Positions 24,670-31,485 of a stretch of DNA of 31,485 nt are shown here, piece by piece. The position numbers and the translations under genes are program-made. This DNA is from DATAEU01 sp046735355 (lineage in GTDB: Bacteria; Actinomycetota; UBA4738; HRBIN12), in NCBI GenBank assembly GCA_046735355.1, contig JBKPTC010000042.1, forward strand, positions 1-31,485, given 5' to 3'. Under the pieces are notes generated by a model. It was not told the DNA's origin. It saw only the letters and a program-made list of their open reading frames with translations, and did no database searches. The stretch's first letter is position 1, and every line of letters begins with the position of its first letter.

Positions 24670-24675
24670 TATCGT
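24670..24675 (+). promoter_or_regulatory. Leaderless-type -10 box upstream of the CocE-type hydrolase
   Basis: TATCGT is 9 nt before the GTG at 24685 with no ribosome binding site between them, matching the arrangement seen at several other genes in the window. Confidence 0.4.
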
Positions 24676-24684
24676 TCGCACCCC

Positions 24685-26307
24685 GTGACGCCGACCCCGC
24701 TGCGACCAGTTCCGCTCGGCGACGTGGACGAGCACGCCGAGCAGGCCATGGTGCCCATGCGCGACGCCGTCCGCCTCGCGACCGACGTGTACGTCGCGCC
24801 GAACGGCGGCCGCCTGCCGACCGTCCTCGTGCGGCTGCCGTACGACAAGAGCGCGCGGTACTCGTTCATGACGAGCGTCGCGCCTCGCTTCGTCGAGCGC
24901 GGGTACGCGTTCGTCGCGCAGGACGTTCGCGGCAAGGCGCGGAGCGAGGGAGAGACGTTCGCGTTCGTGCACGAGGTGCAGGACGGCGCGGACACGCTCG
25001 AATGGATCACCGCGCAGCCATGGTCGGACGGGACGGTCGCGATGTTCGGCGACTCGTACTACGGGTTCACGCAGTGGGCGGCCGCCTGCAGCGGCCACCC
25101 GGCGCTCCGAGCGATCGTGCCGCGGCTCACGACGACGGAGATCGGAACCGACTGGATGTACCACGGCGGCGTGTTCTGTCTCTACACGATGGCCGAGTGG
25201 GCGGCGCAGACCTGGGTCGACACGCCGCTGTACGAGGGCGTCGTCGACTTCTCCGTCCGTCCGCTCGCCGACGTCGTATCGGCGGTCCAGGCGGGCCGCG
25301 GGTCCGGGAGCCTGGAGCGCTGGCGCGCGACGCCACCCGCCGATCCGTTCTGGACACGGACGATCTTCGGCACCGACGACCCGCTCGGACGGGTGTCCAT
25401 CCCGGTGCTCCACAGCGGCGGTTGGTGGGACGTGTTCCAGCGCGGCCAGCTGCGCGACCACCGCGGCCTCGTCGATCGCGGCGTCGCCGGCCAGCACCTC
25501 GTGATGGGGTCGACCGATCACTTCGACGACGAGCTCGTCGAGGACGGCGAGCCGGTCGACGACATCCTCGTGGACGAGGGCGCGCTCGAGCGGTTCCTCC
25601 CCCGGTACGTCGGTCCGGCGCTCGCGTTCCTCGATCGGTACGTCCGCGGCCGCGACGAGCCCGTCGACCCGGTTCGCTGGCACCTCGCGAACGAGGGGTG
25701 GCGGACGGCGGCGGCCTGGCCGCCCGAGGGCGCGACGCATCGAACGCTGTGGGCTGCGGGCGGGCTGCTCGGCGACGACGCCGCTCGGAACGCACGGCCG
25801 CTCACGTGGGCGCACGACCCGACCGACCTCGTGCCCGACCTCGTGGAGGACGCGTGGCGGCCGCTGCTCGGCCTGCCGGACGAACGAGCCGTGGAGGAGC
25901 GCGACGACGTCTTCGTCTTCACGGGCGACGCGGCCGACGAACCGGTGGATCTCGCCGGGCCGGTGCGGGTGCTCGGCGTCTGCGGGGATCGTCACGACGC
26001 CGGCGCGCTCTGCGCCAAGCTCGTCGACGTGTTTCCGAGCGGTCGCGCCCGGCGGATCCTGCAGGGGGCCGGGCGGACCGAGCCCGGCGCGCCGTTCGAG
26101 ATCGAGCTCGGCGACACCGGATACCGGCTCCGGTCCGGGCACCGCCTGCGGCTCGAGCTCTCGGCGAGCGACGCCCCGAGGTACCTGCCCGACGCCGGCC
26201 CGGGGCTCGACCCGTGGACGACCGTCGACGGCGTCCCGTCACGACGCGAGATCGGGATCGGCGGATCCGACGGCCTGCGGCTGCTCGTCACGACGCTGCC
26301 CCGCTGA
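24685..26307 (+). CDS. CocE/NonD-family (X-Pro dipeptidyl-peptidase S15-like) hydrolase
   Basis: The 540-residue serine hydrolase has the alpha/beta-hydrolase S15 domain and a C-terminal jelly-roll domain. The nucleophile is S124 in GDSYYG. The acid is probably D249 in HSGGWWDVF and the base H279 in STDHF. The tyrosine of LPYDK (residue 53) fits the oxyanion hole. The C-terminal domain has GTGYRL-like strands (GDTGYRLRSGHRLRLELS). Family members cut esters or amides, including cocaine esterase, glutaryl-acylases and X-Pro peptidases; the substrate is unknown. There is no signal peptide, so it is probably cytoplasmic. The GTG start is supported by the TATCGT box upstream. It is followed closely by a phosphoesterase gene. 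Confidence 0.88.
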   Translation: MTPTPLRPVPLGDVDEHAEQAMVPMRDAVRLATDVYVAPNGGRLPTVLVRLPYDKSARYSFMTSVAPRFVERGYAFVAQDVRGKARSEGETFAFVHEVQDGADTLEWITAQPWSDGTVAMFGDSYYGFTQWAAACSGHPALRAIVPRLTTTEIGTDWMYHGGVFCLYTMAEWAAQTWVDTPLYEGVVDFSVRPLADVVSAVQAGRGSGSLERWRATPPADPFWTRTIFGTDDPLGRVSIPVLHSGGWWDVFQRGQLRDHRGLVDRGVAGQHLVMGSTDHFDDELVEDGEPVDDILVDEGALERFLPRYVGPALAFLDRYVRGRDEPVDPVRWHLANEGWRTAAAWPPEGATHRTLWAAGGLLGDDAARNARPLTWAHDPTDLVPDLVEDAWRPLLGLPDERAVEERDDVFVFTGDAADEPVDLAGPVRVLGVCGDRHDAGALCAKLVDVFPSGRARRILQGAGRTEPGAPFEIELGDTGYRLRSGHRLRLELSASDAPRYLPDAGPGLDPWTTVDGVPSRREIGIGGSDGLRLLVTTLPR

Positions 26308-26332
26308 CGGCGTCGAACGGTCGCCCGCACGG

Positions 26333-26338
26333 TACGGT
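26333..26338 (+). promoter_or_regulatory. Leaderless-type -10 box upstream of the first phosphoesterase
   Basis: TACGGT lies 8 nt before the GTG at 26347, in the 39-bp gap after the hydrolase gene. It would allow separate transcription of the phosphoesterase. Confidence 0.4.
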
Positions 26339-26346
26339 TGCACGCC

Positions 26347-27822
26347 GTGCCGCTCCCACGCCCCGCCCGTCGGGCCATCCCGCTCGTCGCCGTGCTCGTG
26401 ATCGGCGCCGTCGTCGCGGTCGTGCTCGGGACGTCGCGCGGTTCGGGATGGAAGCCGTTTCCGCCGATGCGCATGGGAACCCGCCCCGAGCGCATCGACG
26501 CGTCCGCGTTCGAGACGCGATGGCCGATCAAGCACGTGGTGTTCCTGATCAAGGAGAACCGGACCTTCGATCAGCTGTTCGGTCGGTTCCCCGGCGCGAA
26601 CGGGACGACGGTGGGCGACGACCAGGGCACCCCGCGCCCGCTCGCGCGCGCGCTCGACAGGCTCCCAGCCGACATCAACCACTGCTACGAGTGCGCGCTC
26701 CAGGCGTGGGACGGCGGCAAGATGGACGGGTTCGCGACGATCAGCGAGCCCGCGCGGATGTGGGCGTACACGCAGTACCGCCCCGACCAGATCCCGAACC
26801 TGTGGCATTGGGCCACCGAGTTCGTCCTCGGCGACAACTTCTTCGCGAGCGCCGTCGGACCGTCGTTCCCGAACCACCTGTACACGATCGCAGCGACCTC
26901 CGGCGGCACGCACGAGAACCCCGTTCAGGACAAAGGGGTCCTCGAGGAGCGCCACCGGCAGACCGGGCTGTTCAAGGCGTGGGGGTGCGACTCGATCGAG
27001 GGCGCGTACGTCACCGTGACGTCGAGCGAGGGCGTTCGGGAGCGCGTGCCGCCGTGCTTCGACTTCCAGACCGAGGGCGATCTCCTCTCGCGGGCCGGCG
27101 TTCCGTGGGCGTACTACTCGGCCGATCAGTACCAGAACGGCTACCTGTGGTCGGCGTACGACGCGGTTCGACACGTCCGGCAGAACCCGGACGTGTGGCA
27201 GCGACACGTCTTCGGCGTCGACGGGCTGCTCGAGGACATCCGTGACGACCGGCTGCCGCCGGTGACCTGGGTGACGCCTCGCTTCCCGCTGTCGGACCAC
27301 CCCGAGTACTCGATGTGCTGGGGCGAGAATTGGACGACCGACGTCGTCGACACGATCATGCGCAGCCCGATGTGGAGCGATACCGCGATCTTCATCGTGT
27401 GGGACGACTACGGCGGGTTCTACGACCACGTCCCGCCGCCGCAGGTCGACGACTTCGGCTTCGGCGTGCGCGTTCCGATGCTGCTCATCAGCCCGTACGC
27501 CAAGGACGGCTACATCGATCACACGCTCGGCGAGTTCTCGAGCATCCTGCGCTTCATCGAGGACAACTGGGGCCTGACACGGCTGACGCATCGCGATCGC
27601 GATGCCGACGACATGACGGCGGGGTTCGACTTCTCGCAGACGCCGCGGCCGCCCGATCCGCTTGCGTCACGCGCTTCCGACTGCGTGGGCCCCGAGTTCC
27701 CCGACGCCAAGCGCTACCAGGACGGAGCGGAGGGGCCGCCGCCGGGCGGACTCACCGGCGCGGGGACGTTCGGCGTGTTCGACAACCTGCCGTTCGAGGG
27801 CGGATCTCGGTTCGGCGCGTGA
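26347..27822 (+). CDS. Membrane-anchored phosphoesterase (PF04185, phospholipase C/acid phosphatase family)
   Basis: The 491-residue protein has an N-terminal membrane anchor or uncleaved signal (residues 11-29) and an extracytoplasmic PF04185 domain. Metal-site motif KENRTFDQLFG is at 69-79. The predicted nucleophile is S173 in GPSFPNHLY, with N176 next to it. LSDHPEYSMCWGENWT carries the conserved His and Glu, and WDDYGGFYDHV (352-362) gives the Asp pair and His. All expected active-site positions are filled. The family hydrolyses phospholipids or phosphomonoesters outside the cell. Paired cysteines (CYEC, CGC region) suggest disulphides. The GTG at 26347 is chosen over the TTG at 26338. 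It faces a paralogue across a small hairpin. Confidence 0.88.
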   Translation: MPLPRPARRAIPLVAVLVIGAVVAVVLGTSRGSGWKPFPPMRMGTRPERIDASAFETRWPIKHVVFLIKENRTFDQLFGRFPGANGTTVGDDQGTPRPLARALDRLPADINHCYECALQAWDGGKMDGFATISEPARMWAYTQYRPDQIPNLWHWATEFVLGDNFFASAVGPSFPNHLYTIAATSGGTHENPVQDKGVLEERHRQTGLFKAWGCDSIEGAYVTVTSSEGVRERVPPCFDFQTEGDLLSRAGVPWAYYSADQYQNGYLWSAYDAVRHVRQNPDVWQRHVFGVDGLLEDIRDDRLPPVTWVTPRFPLSDHPEYSMCWGENWTTDVVDTIMRSPMWSDTAIFIVWDDYGGFYDHVPPPQVDDFGFGVRVPMLLISPYAKDGYIDHTLGEFSSILRFIEDNWGLTRLTHRDRDADDMTAGFDFSQTPRPPDPLASRASDCVGPEFPDAKRYQDGAEGPPPGGLTGAGTFGVFDNLPFEGGSRFGA

Positions 27823-27841
27823 CGTCCCGTCCGCTCCGAGA

Positions 27842-27860
27842 CTAGTCTGCGTCAGACTAG
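27842..27860. terminator. Symmetrical hairpin between the convergent phosphoesterase genes
   Basis: CTAGTCTG (27842-27849) pairs perfectly with CAGACTAG (27853-27860) around a 3-nt loop, midway in the 51-bp gap. It is AT-richer than its surroundings and symmetrical, so it may serve both genes, but no T-tract is present on either strand. Confidence 0.5.
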
Positions 27861-27873
27861 CGGCGGACCTGCC

Positions 27874-29487
27874 TCAGTCGCCGAGATCGCGGAGCCCGAA
27901 CACGGACGACGACGAGATCGCCAGCTCGCCGGTCGTCGTTCCGTAGGGGCAGTCCGTTCGAAGCGGCAGGATCAGCTTCTTGAAGTTCGGGTGGTCGAAG
28001 TCGAAGGCGCCGGCGAGCGGGCTCGCGTTCGCGTCGCGATCGGTCATCGGCTTGAGCCCGAAGATCTGCTCGACGAACGCCAGGACGGACGAGAACTCGT
28101 ACGTCGTGTGGTCGACGACGCCGCCGTCGGGGTTGTCGCCCGACCGCGTGTACGGCGAGATGATCAGTGCGGGCGTCCGCGGGCCGAGCCCCATGATGTC
28201 GTACTGCGGCGGCGCGACGGGATCGTAGAAGCCGCCGTAGTCGTCCCATACCTGCACGATCGCGGTCGAATCCCAATAGTCGCTCTTCATGACGGTGTTC
28301 ACGAGGTTGACCGTCCAGTTCTCGCCCGCGCAGACGCTCTTGCCGCCGCCGGGATGCTCGTTGTACGGCTCGGACGGGATCACCCACGAGACGGCGGGAA
28401 GGTCGCCGTGTCGGACGTCCTTGACGAACCCGTCGGGCTCGCGGACGTCGGACCACATCGGGCCGTAGCGGACGTGGCGGATCATCTGCAGGGCGTTCTG
28501 CCACGCGTTCTCGTTGGCGTAGTAGCCCCACGAGATCCCGGCCTTCTCGAGCTCGTCCGGCAGCACCTTGATGTCGAAGCACAGCCGCATGCGCTCCCAC
28601 GTCGACGAGACGTCGTTCCACCCGGACGCCGAGTGCGTGATGCGCCGTTCGGCCGTCATGATGTCCCGCTGCTGTCCGTCGGAGAGGTGACGCGGGAACC
28701 GGGACGTGAACTCGGTCGGGTCGTCGCAGTAGCTGCCGGGGTGATCGACCGTGCCCTTGTTCTCGACGATGCCATTGGACTGCGCCGCGACCGCGTACAG
28801 GTGCTCCGGCAGCGTCGGTCCGTACATCGACGTGAAGAAGTGATCGGCGAGCGCGAACCGGTCCGCGTACGCCCAGTAGTTCGGAAGGCGGTCGCGATCG
28901 AAGTAGACGTACCCGGACAGGTCGCTGCCGTACAGCTCGGCGTTGTCGCCGACGTCGATCGTCGCGCCCATCTGGTTGAAGCCGTTCATCTTGCCGCCGT
29001 TGATGGCGGTGAGCCCGCACCGGAAGCAGTGCGTGAGGTCGTGCGGCTGCACGTCCTTCGCCTTCGAGAGCTGCACCACCTGACCGTCACGACATGCCTT
29101 GGCGTCGCACGAGATCGTTCCACCCTCGGTCGCGCCGGCCGCGCCGGGATACGTCGCGAAGTAGTTGTTGAACGTCCGGTTCTCCTTGACGATGAAGATC
29201 ACGTGCTTGATCGGGACGTCGGCCGGAAGCGGCGCGCCCGATCCGCTCGGGCCCGGCCCCTGACCGCCACCGCTGGAACCGGTCGGCGTCGGATGCGTGC
29301 TCGTCGATCCGCCGGAGGCCTCCTGCGCGCCGCTGCTCGGCCACACCATCCAGGCGATCACGATCGTGGCGATCACGACGAACGCCAGGAAGCCGCGTCG
29401 GCGCGCGATCTGCTCGCGGCGACGCGTGACCGGCCGGCGGCCGCGAGGGACGGGCAGACGCGATCCCGGGCCCGGGGTGTACGACAT
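27874..29487 (-). CDS. Membrane-anchored phosphoesterase paralogue (PF04185) with altered active-site positions
   Basis: The 537-residue protein has a basic cytoplasmic N-terminus, one membrane helix (about 32-49), a 40-residue Gly/Ser/Pro linker and a PF04185 domain. It shares KENRTFNNYF (101-110), CFRCGLTAINGGKMNGF and GENWTVNLV with its tail-to-tail neighbour. The predicted nucleophile is T225 in GPTLPEHLY; Thr is usual in the phospholipase C branch, but Glu replaces the Asn usually found in PNH. WDDYGGFYDPV (414-424) has Pro in place of the His usual after FYD. The ATG at 29487 lacks a ribosome binding site but follows a TAGGCT box by 9 nt. It probably acts outside the membrane on phosphate esters, with changed specificity or activity. 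Confidence 0.87.
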   Translation of the reverse strand: MSYTPGPGSRLPVPRGRRPVTRRREQIARRRGFLAFVVIATIVIAWMVWPSSGAQEASGGSTSTHPTPTGSSGGGQGPGPSGSGAPLPADVPIKHVIFIVKENRTFNNYFATYPGAAGATEGGTISCDAKACRDGQVVQLSKAKDVQPHDLTHCFRCGLTAINGGKMNGFNQMGATIDVGDNAELYGSDLSGYVYFDRDRLPNYWAYADRFALADHFFTSMYGPTLPEHLYAVAAQSNGIVENKGTVDHPGSYCDDPTEFTSRFPRHLSDGQQRDIMTAERRITHSASGWNDVSSTWERMRLCFDIKVLPDELEKAGISWGYYANENAWQNALQMIRHVRYGPMWSDVREPDGFVKDVRHGDLPAVSWVIPSEPYNEHPGGGKSVCAGENWTVNLVNTVMKSDYWDSTAIVQVWDDYGGFYDPVAPPQYDIMGLGPRTPALIISPYTRSGDNPDGGVVDHTTYEFSSVLAFVEQIFGLKPMTDRDANASPLAGAFDFDHPNFKKLILPLRTDCPYGTTTGELAISSSSVFGLRDLGD

Positions 29488-29496
29488 GGGGCGGCA

Positions 29497-29502
29497 AGCC
29501 TA
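29497..29502 (-). promoter_or_regulatory. Leaderless-type -10 box upstream of the second phosphoesterase
   Basis: On the minus strand TAGGCT is 9 nt before the ATG at 29487, with no ribosome binding site between. It also shows this gene can be transcribed apart from the sulfatase upstream. Confidence 0.4.
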
Positions 29503-29539
29503 CTCGGCCCGTTTCGAGACGAGTCGCCGGTCCGGCCGC

Positions 29540-30940
29540 TCAGCCGCTGCGCGCCCGTGCGAGCGCGGCCGACAGCCGCCGGACCACGGCGGCGTACCGC
29601 GGCGAGTCGGCGACGTTGCGGAGCTCGAAGGGGTCGGCTCGCCCGAGCGAGCCGGCGACGTCGTAGAGCTCGCGCTCGCCGCTGCCGTACTCGACGTACG
29701 CGAACGTCGGGGTCCGCAGCTCCGACCAGGCCGGGATCCGGCGGTCTGACCCGACGAACTCGCAGAGCACGCTGGCCGGCCATGCGCGGACGGTCCGGCG
29801 CTCGAGCAGCGGCACGAGGCTCCGGCCGTCGACCGGCTCCGCCAGCGTCGCGCCGGCGAGGTCGGCGATCGTCGGCGCGAGGTCGACGTTCGAGACCGGA
29901 TGCGGATCGGCGTCGGCGCTCGAACCCGGATATCGGACGAAGAAGGGTGTGCGGATGCACTCGTCGTACGGGCACGACTTGGTCACCCATCGGTGCTCGC
30001 CGAAGGAGAAGCCGTTGTCGGTCAAGAACACGACGAGCGTGTGCTCGAGCGCGCCTCGGGCCCGCAGCGCGTCGAGGATCGCAACGACCGCGTCGTCGAG
30101 CGCCCCGAGCGTCTCGTACGAACGGCGATGCTCCGTCCGGAGCGCGCGCGCCTCGGCGGGCGAGATCGGCGGAAGCGCCCGAACCCAGTCGGGCTTGTCC
30201 GAGACATCCCGCTCGTCGAACGACGGCGACGTCGGAACGCGCCCCGTCCACGAGCCGGCGTCGCGCGGCGCCGGCGTGCGCGGGGCGTGCGGCGCCATCG
30301 GCGTGAACAGCAGGAAGAACGGCCGGTCCGCCGGTGCCGTCTCGATGAACTCGGACGCCGCGCGCGCGTACACGTCGGTCGAGTAGTCCTCGGGCGCGTC
30401 GCCGAACGCGACCGGAAACCCGTCGTCGGTCAGCTCGTAGTTCTCGTACACCGAGTCCTGCGGGCCCTGCACCTTCGCGAGCCACGTGTCCCATCCGGGC
30501 GGAGCCGTGGGCGCGAACCCGAAGGGATACCCGTTCAGGTACTTGCCGATGAGGCCGGTCGTGTATCCGGCCGCCTGCAGCGAGGTCGCGACGGTCGCCG
30601 TGTCGTCGAGCCGCTCGCCGGTCGAGTTGTCGATCACGCCGGTGTGGTGCGAGTAGCGGCCGGTCAGGATCGAGGCGCGCGAAGGACAGCAGAGCGGCGT
30701 GCTGATGAACGCGTTCGGGAACCGGATCCAGTGTTCACGCGGATCCTCGACGAGGTGCTGCAGCTTCGGCATGACGGGCGGGTCGTGCGGGATCGACTCG
30801 ACCGTCTGGTCGTCGCTCAGGATCACCACGACGTTCATCCTCGGGTCGCGCGCGGAGCCGCGCGACGGCGAGCCCTCCGCGACGACGATCAGCGCAACCA
30901 ACGCCAGCGCCGCGGCGGCGGAGCGGATCCGTGGGGTCAC
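29540..30940 (-). CDS. Secreted type I sulfatase
   Basis: The 466-residue enzyme hydrolyses sulfate esters, probably outside the membrane. A signal peptide or anchor spans residues 5-22. The first metal-binding strand is NVVVILSDDQ. The formylglycine motif C-x-P-x-R is CCPSR at 84-88, followed by ASILTGRYSHHTGV, so C84 should be converted to formylglycine. Further metal or substrate residues are in PHAPRTP and FLTDNGFSFGEHRW. The pattern is closest to N-acetylglucosamine-6-sulfatase-like enzymes, but the substrate cannot be read. No formylglycine-generating enzyme gene is in the window. The GTG start overlaps the XdhC stop as GTGA, so the two are translationally coupled, an unexpected pairing. 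Confidence 0.9.
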   Translation of the reverse strand: MTPRIRSAAAALALVALIVVAEGSPSRGSARDPRMNVVVILSDDQTVESIPHDPPVMPKLQHLVEDPREHWIRFPNAFISTPLCCPSRASILTGRYSHHTGVIDNSTGERLDDTATVATSLQAAGYTTGLIGKYLNGYPFGFAPTAPPGWDTWLAKVQGPQDSVYENYELTDDGFPVAFGDAPEDYSTDVYARAASEFIETAPADRPFFLLFTPMAPHAPRTPAPRDAGSWTGRVPTSPSFDERDVSDKPDWVRALPPISPAEARALRTEHRRSYETLGALDDAVVAILDALRARGALEHTLVVFLTDNGFSFGEHRWVTKSCPYDECIRTPFFVRYPGSSADADPHPVSNVDLAPTIADLAGATLAEPVDGRSLVPLLERRTVRAWPASVLCEFVGSDRRIPAWSELRTPTFAYVEYGSGERELYDVAGSLGRADPFELRNVADSPRYAAVVRRLSAALARARSG

Positions 30941-31485
30941 CGCCGATCGAGCCAGCCGCCGTCGCGGCCGTTGGTGCCCGCAACCAGACCGGCGGCGATC
31001 GCGAGCGCGATCTCCTCGGGCGTGCCGCCGCCGAGATCGAGCCCGACCGGCGAGCGAACGCGGCGAAGGTCGTCTTCGCCGAAGCCCATCGACCGCAGCT
31101 CGTCGAGGTACGGCCCGACGTGACGCCTGCTGCCCATCACGCCGATGAACCGGGCCGGCGACCGGAGGGCCGTCGCGACGACGCGCGCCACGCCGGGCAG
31201 GTCGTGGTCGGTGACGATCACAACGTCGCGCGGGCCGAGCGCGAGGTTCTCGAGCGACGTCGCCGTGCGGCCCTCGCGATCGGCGGCCGACAGGCGCTCG
31301 GCGCGCGGCTCGACGACGACGGCGTCGAATCCGAGGGCCTCGGCGTGGCGCCGCAGCGCCCTCGCGACGTCGGTCGCCGCGACCACCGCGAGCGTCGGGC
31401 GGGCGCGATGCGGCTCCAGGTACACCTCGACGCTGCCGTGCTCGTGCCGGTAGACGCGTGTCGTCGGCTCGCCGGAGTCGTACAC
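30937..31485 (-). CDS. XdhC-family protein, partial (C-terminal Rossmann domain)
   Basis: Only the C-terminal 182 codons are inside the window; the gene runs past the right edge. The visible part is the XdhC Rossmann domain: SVEVYLEP, LAVVAATDVARALRRHAEALGFDAVVVEPR, VVIVTDHDLPGVARVVATAL, FIGVMGSRRH and RVRSPVGLDLGGGTPEEIALAIAAGLVA. Family members insert sulphurated molybdenum cofactor into xanthine or CO dehydrogenase-type enzymes. The GTG at the very edge is unlikely to be the true start, because the sequence there matches the middle of family members and the N-terminal XdhC/CoxI domain is missing. The usual GAGHVA glycines read AATDVA here, so nucleotide binding may be altered. The stop overlaps the sulfatase start. 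Confidence 0.88.
   Translation of the reverse strand: MYDSGEPTTRVYRHEHGSVEVYLEPHRARPTLAVVAATDVARALRRHAEALGFDAVVVEPRAERLSAADREGRTATSLENLALGPRDVVIVTDHDLPGVARVVATALRSPARFIGVMGSRRHVGPYLDELRSMGFGEDDLRRVRSPVGLDLGGGTPEEIALAIAAGLVAGTNGRDGGWLDRR

Noticed and set aside
24555..27245. 896-codon plus-strand frame across the hydrolase and phosphoesterase genes
   Set aside because: It is Arg-rich, motif-free and out of frame with two clear enzyme genes.

Overview
The window is a compact, very GC-rich bacterial chromosome segment (codon third positions almost all G or C). An F420-type luciferase-like oxidoreductase, a DUF3054 membrane protein, an MMPL/TetR pair, frequent GTG starts and TANNNT boxes placed 6-9 nt before start codons all suggest an uncultured member of the Actinomycetota, perhaps near Thermoleophilia. 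No rRNA or tRNA is present to fix the taxonomy. I see no insertion sequence, phage gene, CRISPR array or integrase. The region reads as ordinary chromosome with frequent strand switches and very tight convergent gene ends.

Layout. 1-4.8 kb: the end of one and all of a second polyamine-type ABC permease (+), the matching ATPase (-), a small ABM-like protein (-), a two-helix membrane peptide (+), a PuuB-like FAD amine oxidoreductase (-) and a DUF3054 protein (-). 4.9-10.2 kb: a secreted polysaccharide deacetylase (+), an F420-dependent oxidoreductase (-), an MMPL exporter (-) and its divergent TetR regulator (+). 10.2-12.5 kb: the threonine-to-glycine operon tdh-kbl (-). 12.6-15.5 kb: a lipoprotein of unknown function and a soluble PAS-GGDEF-EAL cyclic-di-GMP enzyme (+). 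15.5-21.5 kb: a DEAD-box RNA helicase (-), adenine deaminase (+), a single-chain transketolase (-), a zinc-ribbon protein (-), an RGG-tailed small basic protein (+) and a cold-shock gene (-) with an apparent one-base frameshift. 21.9-24.5 kb: a KamA-family radical-SAM aminomutase (+) and a Tat-exported PotD-like lipoprotein (-). 24.7-31.5 kb: a CocE-type hydrolase (+), two paralogous PF04185 phosphoesterases facing each other tail to tail, a secreted sulfatase (-) and a partial XdhC (-).

How the genes may work together. Polyamine or basic amino-acid use is the recurring theme: permeases, ATPase, PotD-like binding protein, PuuB-like oxidase and lysine-aminomutase-like enzyme, but in separate transcription units. 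A second group looks like secreted or envelope-anchored hydrolases (deacetylase, two phosphoesterases, sulfatase) suited to scavenging polymers, phosphate or sulfate esters. A third group is RNA-related (DEAD-box helicase, cold-shock protein, RGG-tailed protein); the helicase and cold-shock genes appear to have roughly 120-130 nt structured leaders.

No entirely new system is evident. The best leads are the altered PLP-lysine motif in the KamA homologue, the active-site changes in one phosphoesterase paralogue, the frameshifted cold-shock gene with a 20-bp palindrome in its leader, the repeated leaderless-promoter layout, and the sulfatase translationally coupled to XdhC.
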